Notes: a model not told the origin generated them from the sequence alone. A stretch of 38,606 nucleotides of DNA from Mitsuaria sp. GD03876 (GCF_029840635.1 NZ_JAOCCU010000057.1:1-38606); one strand, 5' to 3'. Shown: positions 1 to 10,024, counted from the stretch's first letter. Made by a program: numbers and translations.

Positions 1-2
1 TG

Positions 3-2078
<2,076 letters not shown>

Positions 2079-2087
2079 CATGCCGCG

Positions 2088-3152
2088 ATGACGACAGTGA
2101 AAAGCTCTCTCCCCCTGCTCGCGGGGCTGGTCGCCGCGCTCGCGCTGACCGGCTGCGTCACGACGCCGACCTCGACGCCGCCCTTGAACGAGCCCCCGCC
2201 GGGCAAGACCGCCGCGCCGACCGCGACCGGCGAGGTGATCGCCCGCGGCGACCGGCTGCTGATCTACGTGCCGGTGGCCGGCGAATCGCTGCGCGGCATC
2301 GCCGGCCGGCTGCTGGGCAGCGAGGACCGGGACTGGCAGATCAGCGAGGCCAATGCCGGCGCGACCAAGGTCGACCCGGGCCAGCCGCTGATCGTGCCGC
2401 TCAAGCCGATGAACCCGCTGGGCGTGCACGCGGGCAGCTACCAGACGGTGCCGATCCTCTGCTACCACCGCCTGGGCACCACCGGCGGCAAGATGGCAGT
2501 CTCCCCGTCGAACTTCGCCGCCCAGATGGAATGGCTGGCCAAGAACGACTACCGCGTGATCAAGCTGTCGCAGCTCAGCGGCTACCTCGAGGGCAAGGAA
2601 CCGCTGCCGCCGAAGTCGGTCGTCGTCACCTTCGACGACGGCTACGAGTCGGTCTACAAGTTCGCCTACCCCGTGCTGCGCAAGCTGGGCCTGCCGGCGA
2701 CGATGTTCGTCTACACCGATTTCGTGGGCGCCGGCGGCGACGCGGTCAGCTGGCCGCAGCTGGCGGAGATGCAGGCCTCGGGGCTGATGGACATCCAGTC
2801 GCACTCCAAGTCGCACCGCAACCTGATCGAGCGCACCACCGGCGAGAACGAGGAACGCTACAAGCGCAACCTCGACACCGAGACCGCCGGCCCGCGCGAC
2901 CTGATCGAGCAGAAGCTCAGCACGTCGGGCCAGGTGCGCCATTACGCCTATCCCTTCGGCGACGCCAACGAGCAGGTGCTGGACGCGCTGACGCGCCAGA
3001 AGTACACGCTGGCGGTGACAGTCAACCCGGGCGGCAACGCCTTTTTCGCGCAGCCGCTGATGCTGCGCCGCACGATGATCTTTGGTGACCATGACCTCGA
3101 GGCCTTCAAGGCGCGCTTGCAGACCAGCAAGCGCACGGGGGCCGCGCCATGA
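2088..3152 (+). CDS. LysM-containing polysaccharide deacetylase lipoprotein
   Basis: 354-aa predicted lipoprotein with a NodB-type (carbohydrate esterase 4) deacetylase domain. The signal peptide ends in a lipobox with Cys23 (LTGC). A LysM-like segment lies at about 58-106 (a GESLRGIAGRLLG core ending in QPLIVPLKP), suggesting glycan or peptidoglycan binding. The catalytic domain shows TFDDGY at 181-186 (base and metal Asp), the metal-binding H-x3-H at His239/His243, and a later YAYPFGD motif, so all main CE4 motifs are present. Its start lies 9 nt after the kinase stop, and its TGA overlaps the ATG of the next gene by 4 nt, so the three genes are probably one transcript. A role in trimming peptidoglycan or an exopolysaccharide near the secretion apparatus is inferred from context; the substrate cannot be read from sequence. 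PgaB-like proteins share the fold but belong to poly-GlcNAc loci, which are absent here. Confidence 0.85.
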   Translation: MTTVKSSLPLLAGLVAALALTGCVTTPTSTPPLNEPPPGKTAAPTATGEVIARGDRLLIYVPVAGESLRGIAGRLLGSEDRDWQISEANAGATKVDPGQPLIVPLKPMNPLGVHAGSYQTVPILCYHRLGTTGGKMAVSPSNFAAQMEWLAKNDYRVIKLSQLSGYLEGKEPLPPKSVVVTFDDGYESVYKFAYPVLRKLGLPATMFVYTDFVGAGGDAVSWPQLAEMQASGLMDIQSHSKSHRNLIERTTGENEERYKRNLDTETAGPRDLIEQKLSTSGQVRHYAYPFGDANEQVLDALTRQKYTLAVTVNPGGNAFFAQPLMLRRTMIFGDHDLEAFKARLQTSKRTGAAP

Positions 3153-4057
3153 AGGCGGGACTGCTGGCCGCGCTGGCGGCACTGGCCCTGGCCGCCTGCA
3201 CGAGCGGGCCGAGCGGCTCGCTGCGCGGCCCGGACGCGCCGGGCGCGCCGCCGTCGCCGTTCGAGCTGGCGCAGGCGCAGCGCGCGCAGGAACAGGTGAA
3301 GGAAGGCCAGCTGGCCGATGCCGCTTGGACCTGGGAAGCGCTGACGGTGCTGCGGCCCGACAACGCCAACTACCGCGACAGCCTGGCCGCGACGCGCCAG
3401 CTGATCGACGGCGGCGTGACGGAGCGCGTGGACAAGGCCAAGGCGGCGCACAAGCGCGGCGACCTGGACGGGGCGACGTCGCTGTACCTGGGCGCGCTGG
3501 CGCTGCAGCCGGACAACGCGGAGGTGGCGGACGCGCTGCGCGGGCTCGAGAAGGAGCGCAACCAGAAGAGCTACCTCGGCAAGCCAGCGCGGGTGACGCT
3601 GCGCAAGGCCGCGCCGCCGCCGGTGGCGAAGGCCGCGCCCAAGGCCAAGGCGCCGGCGGCCGCCACGGCCGAGGCGGGCAAGGACACGAAGGACGCGAAG
3701 GACGCGAAGGCGGTGGCGGACGCGGGGCCGGATCGCAACGAGCTCGAGCACATCGCGATGCTGGCGGCGCAGGGCGAGGTCGACGAACCGATCCGGCTGC
3801 TGGAGCGCCGCGCGCCGCAGGACCGCAACGATCCGTCGGCCAAGCGGCTGCTGGCCGACCTCTACGTGAGGAAGGCCGAGAAGATCGCGACGATCGACAA
3901 GTCCGGCGCGGTGATGCTGCTGCAGAAGTGCCTGCGCGTGGATCCGAAGAACGCGCGCGCGACGGCGCTGATGCGCCAGCTCATCGACGAATCCGCCGCC
4001 AAGGCGCCCGCCACGGGCGCGCCGGCGACGGCGAAGAACAAGGTCGACAAGCGCTAG
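3149..4057 (+). CDS. TPR-like lipoprotein of the T6SS accessory operon
   Basis: 302-aa predicted lipoprotein: short signal peptide with lipobox LAAC (Cys17). Helical repeats resembling TPRs occupy about 35-140 (an AQRAQEQVKEGQLADAA-type helix, then an alpha-helical unit ending LALQPDNAEVADALRGLEK) and about 190-285 (ending LRVDPKNARATALMRQLID). They are separated by an Ala/Lys-rich linker at about 150-190. No catalytic motif is visible. It overlaps the deacetylase stop by 4 nt, and its own stop overlaps the convergent protease gene by 4 nt (CTAG). TPR lipoproteins usually scaffold protein complexes. Co-transcription with a T6SS-type kinase and a similar TPR lipoprotein beside tagH suggest an envelope-anchored partner of the T6SS, but this is inference. 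Confidence 0.75.
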   Translation: MKAGLLAALAALALAACTSGPSGSLRGPDAPGAPPSPFELAQAQRAQEQVKEGQLADAAWTWEALTVLRPDNANYRDSLAATRQLIDGGVTERVDKAKAAHKRGDLDGATSLYLGALALQPDNAEVADALRGLEKERNQKSYLGKPARVTLRKAAPPPVAKAAPKAKAPAAATAEAGKDTKDAKDAKAVADAGPDRNELEHIAMLAAQGEVDEPIRLLERRAPQDRNDPSAKRLLADLYVRKAEKIATIDKSGAVMLLQKCLRVDPKNARATALMRQLIDESAAKAPATGAPATAKNKVDKR

Positions 4058-4950
4058 GCGCGCACCGCGCGGCAGACCAGGCCGTGTCCCGCCGCCGCCG
4101 ATGCCGCCGAGACCGCGTCGGCGATGCGACGCGCCTGCCGCGCGCTGCCCAGCGGGATCAGCGCGCCGCCGCTGTTGTGGATCTGGATCATCGTCATGAG
4201 CGCGACGTGCTCGTTCAGGTCGAGGTGGCGGCCCAGCATCTCCAGCACGAAGGGCATCGGCGTCGTCGCGTCGTTCAGCATCTCGACGCCGTGCCGGAAA
4301 CCGGCGGGCGCGAAGTCCGGCAGGTCCAGCAGCCGCGTTTCGGGCGGGAAGATCGGTGCCTCCTGCGGGGCGACCGCCGCGATCGTCTCCGTGGGCGCGG
4401 GATGGGGCCGCCCGGCGACCACGTGCAGCAGCAGCTCCCAAAGAACCCGGCCGTCGTTGCTCACGGCGTCGGGCTGCGGGCGCATTGGGATCAGGCTGAG
4501 GAAAAAGACCACCGCGTTCACCAGCACGAAGGTCACCGCGAAAGCCCGGGCGAAGCCGTGGGGTCCAGCGTAGAGCGATGGCCACACCGGCAGGGCCACC
4601 CACAGCGCGATCGCGAAGGCGACGAGTTGCGCGAGCATCCCGGAGAGGTACAGCAGCGCGCAGCCGGCGACGGAGCGCGGCATCGCGAGCAGGCAGTGGC
4701 CACCCAGGCCATGCAGGTCCAGCGCGAAGACCTGCAGCCGCAGCGCCTTGGCGGCGAGCAGGTGTCCGCCCTCGTGCACCAGGATGAGCGCGGTGTAGGC
4801 GATGCAGTAGTGCGGCCAGTGCCAGACGTCGGCCCTGCTGATCAAGCTCACCAGCAAGCCGCCGGCCGGCAGCGACCACCCGATGAAGACGGGCACGCCG
4901 CGGATCGTGCAGAGGCGGTAGCGGTATTGCAGGAGCTTCAGCAGGGCCAT
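4054..4950 (-). CDS. M50-family (site-2-protease-like) membrane metalloprotease
   Basis: 298-aa membrane protein with the zinc-binding HEGGH motif at 59-63 inside a hydrophobic helix (YTALILVHEGGHLLAAKAL). A second conserved segment near 145-170 (LSLIPMRPQPDAVSNDG) supplies the likely third ligand Asp166, as in the S2P LIP...DG motif. Several other hydrophobic stretches occur in the first 160 residues; the last 130 are soluble. There is no PDZ domain, so it differs from RseP and resembles short S2P homologues of unknown substrate. The CDS is convergent with the TPR lipoprotein (4-nt overlap). The upstream VOC gene on the same strand ends 23 nt before its ATG, so the two may be co-transcribed. 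Whether it cleaves an anti-sigma factor or something else is unknown. Confidence 0.75.
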   Translation of the reverse strand: MALLKLLQYRYRLCTIRGVPVFIGWSLPAGGLLVSLISRADVWHWPHYCIAYTALILVHEGGHLLAAKALRLQVFALDLHGLGGHCLLAMPRSVAGCALLYLSGMLAQLVAFAIALWVALPVWPSLYAGPHGFARAFAVTFVLVNAVVFFLSLIPMRPQPDAVSNDGRVLWELLLHVVAGRPHPAPTETIAAVAPQEAPIFPPETRLLDLPDFAPAGFRHGVEMLNDATTPMPFVLEMLGRHLDLNEHVALMTMIQIHNSGGALIPLGSARQARRIADAVSAASAAAGHGLVCRAVRA

Positions 4951-4973
4951 CGGGGCGGGTCAGCGGTCAGCGA

Positions 4974-5402
4974 TCAGAAGGTCACCTTCACCGACGGCGC
5001 GCTGCGTTGCGCCTCGCCATGGAAGACCGCCTCGATGTTATTGCCGTCCGGGTCGAGCACGAACGCCGCGTAATAGCCCGGGTGATAGGGACGTTCCCCA
5101 GGGCCGCCGTTGTCGGTGCCGCCGTTGGCCAGCGCGGTCTTGTGGAAGGCATCGACCGCGGCGCGGTCCTTGGCCTGGAAGGCCAGGTGATGGCGGCCCG
5201 TCAAGTGCCCTTGCGCCGCCTGGCTGTCCGCCGTGGACACGAACAATTCGTCGGCCCAGAAGTAGTCGTCGCCTTCGCCGCCGATCGGCACGCCCAGCAG
5301 CGGCAGGATCGCGCCGTAGAAGGCGCGGCTCGCCGGCAGGTCGCGCACGACCAGCTGCAGGTGATCGATGAGGCGGCCGCGATGCAGTTCATTCACTTCC
5401 AT
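4974..5402 (-). CDS. VOC/glyoxalase-fold protein
   Basis: 142-aa protein of the vicinal oxygen chelate superfamily (glyoxalase / extradiol dioxygenase / bleomycin resistance fold). The opening beta strand RLIDHLQLVVRDL holds a candidate metal ligand His14. A HHLAFQAKD strand and a closing DPDGNNIEAVFHG strand (candidate ligand Glu) match the paired beta-alpha-beta modules. The frame extends upstream to 5798, but that part is poor in family signal. The ATG at 5402 is chosen because GGGAGA sits 6 nt upstream and the family's usual first strand begins about ten residues later. The substrate is not recognisable. It lies 23 nt upstream of the M50 gene on the same strand. Confidence 0.8.
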   Translation of the reverse strand: MEVNELHRGRLIDHLQLVVRDLPASRAFYGAILPLLGVPIGGEGDDYFWADELFVSTADSQAAQGHLTGRHHLAFQAKDRAAVDAFHKTALANGGTDNGGPGERPYHPGYYAAFVLDPDGNNIEAVFHGEAQRSAPSVKVTF

Positions 5403-5595
5403 GATGTCTCCCGATGAGGTTGAAGCGAGGGGCTTGGAGGACCGAGCAATCGGCGTTCTTACCCGAGCCCCCCTCGATCGCCATTCGATTTTTCCTGTCA
5501 CCCCCGAAGCCGGGGGCGCGGGCGCCTCGTTTGCTCGCATCCCGCGTCCCGTGCCGCGCACGCCGATTCCTGCCGATCCAAAGGCCGTTCCTGCC

Positions 5596-6519
5596 ATGAA
5601 GCCGATCCTTCTCGCCGCGTCGCTGCTCGCGGCCTCGTCCCTCGCCCACGCGCAGTTCAACCCGCCCGACGGCGCCAGCCAGACGGTCCAGGCGGTCGCC
5701 GGCGGCGTCACCGACGGCCGGACATCGGGCGGCAGCCCGGGCGCGCTGAACGCCTCGGCCATCGACGGCGCCGCCCGGGCCTCGGCCGGGACGCGCATCG
5801 GCGCGGGCTACGTGACCGGCCACCTGGCGACGCAGGCCAGCGGCCCGTCGGGCGCGTCGACCTCGCTGTCGGCGTACCAGACCGACGCGCTGACCTTCCA
5901 GCGCACCGATGGCGGCAGCGACAACGCGCTGGTCATCCACTACAACATCGTGATCGCCGGCGGCACCTCCGGCGCGATCGACCCGATTGCGCCGCCGGCC
6001 GGCGCCGGCACCGAGGCCGGCTCGCTGGACTGGACCTTCGTCCACCGCCTCGACGGCCACTACCTCACCAGTTGGGACAGCACCACCAAGCTCGGCTACG
6101 ACGGCAGCGTCACGACCACGAGCCACTGGAACGTCGGCGAGATCGGCAAGGTCTACGGCGTCTACACCTTCGCCGCGGCGGTGATGGCGGGCGCCGCGAT
6201 GGACATGGAGCTCTACACGCAGATGAGCAGCCGGCTGAACGCGCTCGGCGGCGCCACCGGATCGCTGGCCGCGAACGGGCCGTCGATCTACTGGGGCGGG
6301 ATCTCGCAGGTGACCGACTGGTACGGCAACCGGGTGGGCTACCGGGTCGCGTCGACCTCGGGCTTCAACTACGCCTTGTCGGCGGTGCCGACGTCGACCG
6401 CGCCGGAGCCGGCGACCTGGGCGATGCTGCTCGCCGGCGCGGCCTTGCTCGGCCTCCAGCGCATCAGGCGCTCCAACGCGACGGCCAGCAGCACGCACGC
6501 GGCCACGGCCGGCAGGTAG
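5596..6519 (+). CDS. PEP-CTERM sorting-domain exported protein
   Basis: 307-aa secreted protein. A signal peptide (MKPILLAASLLAASSLAHA) is followed by a Gly/Ser/Thr-rich beta-type domain without a known enzymatic motif, then a C-terminal PEP-CTERM signal: the APEPATWAMLL motif, a hydrophobic helix and a basic RIRR cluster. Such tails are recognised and cleaved by exosortase (EpsH family) and occur in bacteria that make exopolysaccharide. Unusually, 15 further residues follow the RIRR cluster, whereas most PEP-CTERM proteins end there. The last 151 nt lie antisense to the 3' end of the acyltransferase gene. An AAAGG stands about 10 nt before the ATG. The 193-nt gap upstream holds a 6-bp GC hairpin (5501-5516) and no other clear signal. 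No exosortase gene is in the window. Confidence 0.85.
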   Translation: MKPILLAASLLAASSLAHAQFNPPDGASQTVQAVAGGVTDGRTSGGSPGALNASAIDGAARASAGTRIGAGYVTGHLATQASGPSGASTSLSAYQTDALTFQRTDGGSDNALVIHYNIVIAGGTSGAIDPIAPPAGAGTEAGSLDWTFVHRLDGHYLTSWDSTTKLGYDGSVTTTSHWNVGEIGKVYGVYTFAAAVMAGAAMDMELYTQMSSRLNALGGATGSLAANGPSIYWGGISQVTDWYGNRVGYRVASTSGFNYALSAVPTSTAPEPATWAMLLAGAALLGLQRIRRSNATASSTHAATAGR

Positions 6520-7529
6520 ACGGCGAAGGTCCAGGCCTGCGACTCGCCCAGCAGCGCGCGGTAGGCCGCGACGGTGGCGAGCACGACGAACATGTGGGAC
6601 AGGTAGAGCTCGTAGCTCAGCCGTCCCATCGTCGCGAGCCAACCGAGGCCGCGACGCGGGTCCGGGGCATGGGCGCGGAAGGCGACCAGCATCAGCGCGG
6701 TCCCCACGCACAGCGCGTACATGCCCGACTTGAACAGGTGGCGGTGGACCAGCTCGCCCCAGCCGATGACCAGCAGCACGCAGAAGCCGCCGAAGATCGC
6801 CAGCGCGCGGGCATCGCGCCGGCCCGGCCGCCAATGCCGGGCGGCGAGGGCGGCCAGCACGCCCCAGGCGATGGCGCTCATGCCGGGCAGGTAGGCCTTC
6901 TCCCACCAGACCTCGTTGCTGATCGGCACCAGCGAGCGCAGCGGCATCAGGCTCAGCGCGAGCGCCGCCAGCGCGACGACCAGCAGCGGCCGGGGCAGGG
7001 CGAGGCACAGCAGCGGGAACGCGACGTAGAAGACCTCCTCGATCGACAGCGACCACAGGACGTCCCAGGCCGCGGGCGCCCAGCCGGTGCGGCCCTCATA
7101 CCAGTTGAAGGTGAAGGTCAGCGCCGAGCCGAGCAGGCCGGCCAGGCTCTGCTTGCCGCCCGGCGCGAAGCCCTCGACGCCGAGCGCCGCGAGCAGCGAC
7201 AGGATCGCCAGGATGACGAACAGCAGCGGCAGGATGCGCCGCGCGCGGGCCAGGTAGAAGGCGCGCAGGCCGACGCGGCGCAGGTCGCCGTCGCGCTCGA
7301 GGATGCGGGTCGTGATCAGGAAACCCGAGATCACGAAGAACATGAACACCGCCTCGTAGCCGTTGAAGCTGATCGCGTTGATCAGCCGCTTCGGGACCCA
7401 GGGGCCGATCAGGCTCGGCGCGAGCGGCAACCGGAACGGCAGCGCCAGGTGATGCACCACCACCAGCAGGATCGCGACGCCGCGCAGGCAGTCGATGGCG
7501 AAGTTGCGCGGGGTCGGCGTGGAGCTCAT
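6369..7529 (-). CDS. Acyltransferase 3 (OafA/NodX-type) membrane protein
   Basis: 386-aa integral membrane acyltransferase of the acyltransferase-3 family, which transfers acyl groups to surface sugars such as O-antigen or exopolysaccharide. The N-terminal family signature is clear: AIDCLRGVAILLVVVHHLAL (conserved Arg and His-His), then FMFFVISGFLITTRIL and an RARRILPLLFVILAIL helix. About ten hydrophobic segments run to the C-terminus. ATG 7529 (MSSTPTPRNFAIDCLRG) is chosen because the family signature begins directly after it; the frame remains open far upstream but without family sequence. The last 151 nt overlap the PEP-CTERM gene in antisense, and the final 30 or so residues (after LMRWRPSK) look like non-conserved read-through. 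Modification of an extracellular polysaccharide would fit the neighbouring exosortase substrate, but this is inferred. Confidence 0.87.
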   Translation of the reverse strand: MSSTPTPRNFAIDCLRGVAILLVVVHHLALPFRLPLAPSLIGPWVPKRLINAISFNGYEAVFMFFVISGFLITTRILERDGDLRRVGLRAFYLARARRILPLLFVILAILSLLAALGVEGFAPGGKQSLAGLLGSALTFTFNWYEGRTGWAPAAWDVLWSLSIEEVFYVAFPLLCLALPRPLLVVALAALALSLMPLRSLVPISNEVWWEKAYLPGMSAIAWGVLAALAARHWRPGRRDARALAIFGGFCVLLVIGWGELVHRHLFKSGMYALCVGTALMLVAFRAHAPDPRRGLGWLATMGRLSYELYLSHMFVVLATVAAYRALLGESQAWTFAVYLPAVAACVLLAVALERLMRWRPSKAAPASSIAQVAGSGAVDVGTADKA

Positions 7530-7687
7530 TGGGGAAGGGGGCGATGCTGAGGGCGGCGATGGTAGCGGCCCGGGGCGTGGAGGCCCGCGAGTCATGGGGT
7601 TACGCCCGTAACGCGGATGAAGCTGGTGACGCCGAGGGAGAGGGTGAGGCCGGTGACCGACGCGGGCGATGTCGCGGTGCCTGCGCG

Positions 7688-8572
7688 TCAGGAGCGGCGT
7701 GGCGCCATCGGCCGGATGCGTCGGGCCGGCGTCGGTCCGGCCTCCAGCATGTCCTGCATGCGATCGCCGGCCTGCGCGATGAGCGGCTCGATCAGCGCCG
7801 CTTCCGGCAGGTTGGCCCAGTAGCGACGCGGCATCTCGCGCTCCATCATCGCGACCTTGAGCCGCGCCGGATTGAAGATGCTGCGGTAGTAGGTCAGCCA
7901 CAGCGCGGCGCCGGCGTCCGGCGCGGGCGCGTCCTCGCGACGTCCGCCCGGGCCGGTGCGCAACACGCCGCCCTCCCACGACACCGAACAGCGCGGCGAC
8001 AGGATTGTCCCGCGCAGGTTGGCGAAACGCCGCGCGAAGAAGGGCGCCGCCGCCTCGAGCACGTGATGCTCCGGCTCGAACCACGCGACGAGGCGCTCGC
8101 CATCGCCGTCCTCGACCGGCACGAAGCGCACGAAGGCATGGGTCTTGTGGATCTCGCGGCTCACCTCGCGCGCGAGCCGCTGCGCCTGGCGGCGATCCGC
8201 GTCCAGCGTGTCGCGCCAGGTGTCGGGATCGGCCTTCAGGCGCCACAGCAGCCGGTACATCAGCGTGAAGCGCTGCGGCTCGCGATGGAGCAGGGCGGAT
8301 CGGCACAGCGTCAGGAAGCTGGCCGGCACGGTCAGTCGCGACGAGGCGTCCACGGGCGCCGCGGCGTCGCTCGATCCGTCATCGTCGTTGCGCTTGATGC
8401 CGCCCTGGCCGTCCTGGCTGTCGATCGGTTCTGGCTGGTCCCACAGGTCCACGCCGTCATCCGCGGTGGTCCACGCGACGTCCTCCGGGTGGACGCCCTG
8501 CGACAGCAGCCGGCGTGCGGCCTGCCGGAAGCCGTCGACATCGATCGGGCCGTCGAGCCTGACGCGAATCAT
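7688..8572 (-). CDS. TIGR03915-type probable DNA metabolism protein (radical SAM partner)
   Basis: 294-aa soluble protein resembling TIGR03915 (SAM_7_link_chp), a family that travels with a radical SAM protein and is sometimes fused to a uracil-DNA-glycosylase-like domain. Recognisable blocks include LTLMYRLLWRLKADPDTWRDTLD, a REVSREIHKTHAFVRFVP strand, a WFEPEHHVLEAAAPFFARRF segment and a WLTYYRSIFNPARLK motif near 235-250. The protein ends about 60 residues later with no glycosylase domain, so this is the short, unfused form. Its ATG shares one base with the TGA of the radical SAM gene (TGATG), so translation is coupled and the pair should form one transcript from the LexA-box promoter at 9944-9959. 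The biochemical activity of the family is not established. Confidence 0.82.
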   Translation of the reverse strand: MIRVRLDGPIDVDGFRQAARRLLSQGVHPEDVAWTTADDGVDLWDQPEPIDSQDGQGGIKRNDDDGSSDAAAPVDASSRLTVPASFLTLCRSALLHREPQRFTLMYRLLWRLKADPDTWRDTLDADRRQAQRLAREVSREIHKTHAFVRFVPVEDGDGERLVAWFEPEHHVLEAAAPFFARRFANLRGTILSPRCSVSWEGGVLRTGPGGRREDAPAPDAGAALWLTYYRSIFNPARLKVAMMEREMPRRYWANLPEAALIEPLIAQAGDRMQDMLEAGPTPARRIRPMAPRRS

Positions 8573-9918
8573 CAGAACAGGCCCATCTGCACGGGGACGG
8601 CCGGCGCGGCGGACACCGCCGGCGCGGCCGGCATCGACCCCGGCGGGGGCACCCGGGTCGGCATCGGCATCGGCATCGGCATCGCTGAGGACGAAGGGCG
8701 CGGTCCCATCGCGATCGGCCCGGGCCGGTGCCCGTCGACGACCACGAAGGGCAGCACCTTGCGCGCCGGCACCTTCAGCCGGCCGAGGTCCTCCGCCCGC
8801 AACCGTCGCACGCGGCGCGCCGCGATCAGCTTGTCCACCGAGCCGACGCCGAGTCCCGGCACCCGCAGCAGCAGCTCCCGCGGCGCCTGGTTGAGGTCGA
8901 CCGGGAAGCGCTCCGGATGCGCGAGCGCCCAGGCGTGCTTCGGATCGACATCCAGCCGGAGCAAGCCGCTGCCGTCGTCGACGATCTCCTCATGGCCGAA
9001 GCCGTAGAAGCGCATCAGCCAGTCGGCCTGGTAGAGGCGGTGCTCGCGCACCAGCGGCGGCGCCTTCAGCGGCAACGCGCTCGCCGCGTCGGGAATCGGG
9101 CTGAACGCCGAGTAATAGACGCGCCGCATGCGAAAGCGCCCGTAGAGCGCGGCACTGCTGCGCAGGATGCTGCGGTCGTCGCTGCCGTCGGCGCCGACGA
9201 TCATCTGCGTGCTCTGGCCCGCCGGCGCGAACCGCGGTGGCGCGGCGGGCCGCGAGGCCGCGCCCGGGATCACGCGGATCGGCACGGCCTTGGCCTCGCG
9301 GCGCGCCTCCTTGGACTCGTCGATGTGCAGCCGCAGCCGGCCCATCGAGCGCTGGATCGCGTCGGTGTCCTTCTCCGGCGCCAGGTCCTTCAGGGCGGCG
9401 TCGGTCGGCAGCTCGACATTGATGCTGAGGCGGTCGGCGTAGCGGCCGGCGCGGCTGAGCAGCTCGTCGCTGGCGTCGGGAATCGTCTTCAGGTGGATGT
9501 AGCCGCGGAAGTCGTGCGTCTCGCGCAGCAGCTGGGCCACGCGCACGACCTGCTCCATCGTGTGGTCCGGGCTCTTCACGATGCCGCTGCTCAGGAAGAG
9601 CCCCTCGATCATGTTGCGGCGGTAGAAGTCGAGCGTCAGCGCCACGACCTCCTCGACGCTGAACTTCGCCCGCGCGACGTTGCTCGACGAGCGGTTGATG
9701 CAGTACAGGCAGTCGTACTGGCAATGGTTGGTCAGCAGGATCTTCAGCAGCGAAATGCAGCGGCCGTCGGGCGCGTAGCTGTGGCAGATGCCCATGCCCT
9801 CGGTGGAGCCCATGCCGGTGCCGCCCCGGGAGTCGCGCGTGTCCGTGCCGCTGGACGCGCACGACGCGTCGTACTTCGCGGCGTCGGCCAGGATGGCCAG
9901 CTTGCGGTCGAGGTCCAT
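8572..9918 (-). CDS. Putative DNA modification/repair radical SAM protein (TIGR03916-like)
   Basis: 448-aa radical SAM enzyme. Cys66, Cys70 and Cys73 form the CxxxCxxC cluster motif in NHCQYDCLYC, which binds the [4Fe-4S] cluster that cleaves S-adenosylmethionine. Start MDLDRKLAILADAAKYDASC matches the family opening. An alternative TTG at 9939 would add seven residues and is less likely; no clear Shine-Dalgarno precedes either. A helix-hairpin-helix DNA-binding segment lies at about 355-395 (LLLRVPGLGVGSVDKLIAARR). A Pro/Ala/Met-rich tail follows and ends in VQMGLF at the C-terminus, a good match to the bacterial sliding-clamp motif QxxLF. A consensus LexA site lies 25 nt upstream. The family (rSAM_link_UDG) is predicted to act in DNA repair, and the SOS site plus clamp motif support that; the reaction is unknown. 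Confidence 0.88.
   Translation of the reverse strand: MDLDRKLAILADAAKYDASCASSGTDTRDSRGGTGMGSTEGMGICHSYAPDGRCISLLKILLTNHCQYDCLYCINRSSSNVARAKFSVEEVVALTLDFYRRNMIEGLFLSSGIVKSPDHTMEQVVRVAQLLRETHDFRGYIHLKTIPDASDELLSRAGRYADRLSINVELPTDAALKDLAPEKDTDAIQRSMGRLRLHIDESKEARREAKAVPIRVIPGAASRPAAPPRFAPAGQSTQMIVGADGSDDRSILRSSAALYGRFRMRRVYYSAFSPIPDAASALPLKAPPLVREHRLYQADWLMRFYGFGHEEIVDDGSGLLRLDVDPKHAWALAHPERFPVDLNQAPRELLLRVPGLGVGSVDKLIAARRVRRLRAEDLGRLKVPARKVLPFVVVDGHRPGPIAMGPRPSSSAMPMPMPMPTRVPPPGSMPAAPAVSAAPAVPVQMGLF
8660..8683. repeat. Four tandem 6-bp units (GGCATC) in the radical SAM gene
   Basis: Four perfect GGCATC copies encode an alternating Met-Pro stretch in the flexible C-terminal tail of the radical SAM protein. 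Gain or loss of a unit would keep the reading frame and only change tail length, so it is not a phase-variation switch. Confidence 0.85.
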
Positions 9919-9943
9919 GAACTGCGATGGGAATGGCAAATGA

Positions 9944-9959
9944 CTGTATTAATATACAG
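9944..9959 (-). promoter_or_regulatory. LexA (SOS) box upstream of the radical SAM cassette
   Basis: CTGTATTAATATACAG fits the proteobacterial LexA consensus CTGT-N8-ACAG exactly, with the A/T-rich centre. Including the flanking A and T, the arms ACTGTAT and ATACAGT are perfect inverted repeats around TAAT. Its near edge is 25 nt from the ATG at 9918, and on the minus strand the centre gives a possible -10 element (TATATT, 9956-9951), so bound LexA would block this promoter. No + strand gene starts nearby, so the target is the minus-strand radical SAM/TIGR03915 pair. Confidence 0.85.
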
Positions 9960-10024
9960 TATTGAAGCCATTCGACCACGGCTTCCGACCTCGCCACGTG
10001 GTTGCCATCGCTGCCCGGAAAGCA

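Noticed and set aside
5501-5516. GC hairpin before the PEP-CTERM gene as a terminator
   Set aside because: No T-run on either strand. It may still form in the leader, but nothing shows a function.
9919-9939. Upstream TTG start for the radical SAM protein
   Set aside because: The family N-terminus matches the ATG at 9918, and the TTG would lie only 4 nt from the LexA box; it cannot be fully excluded.
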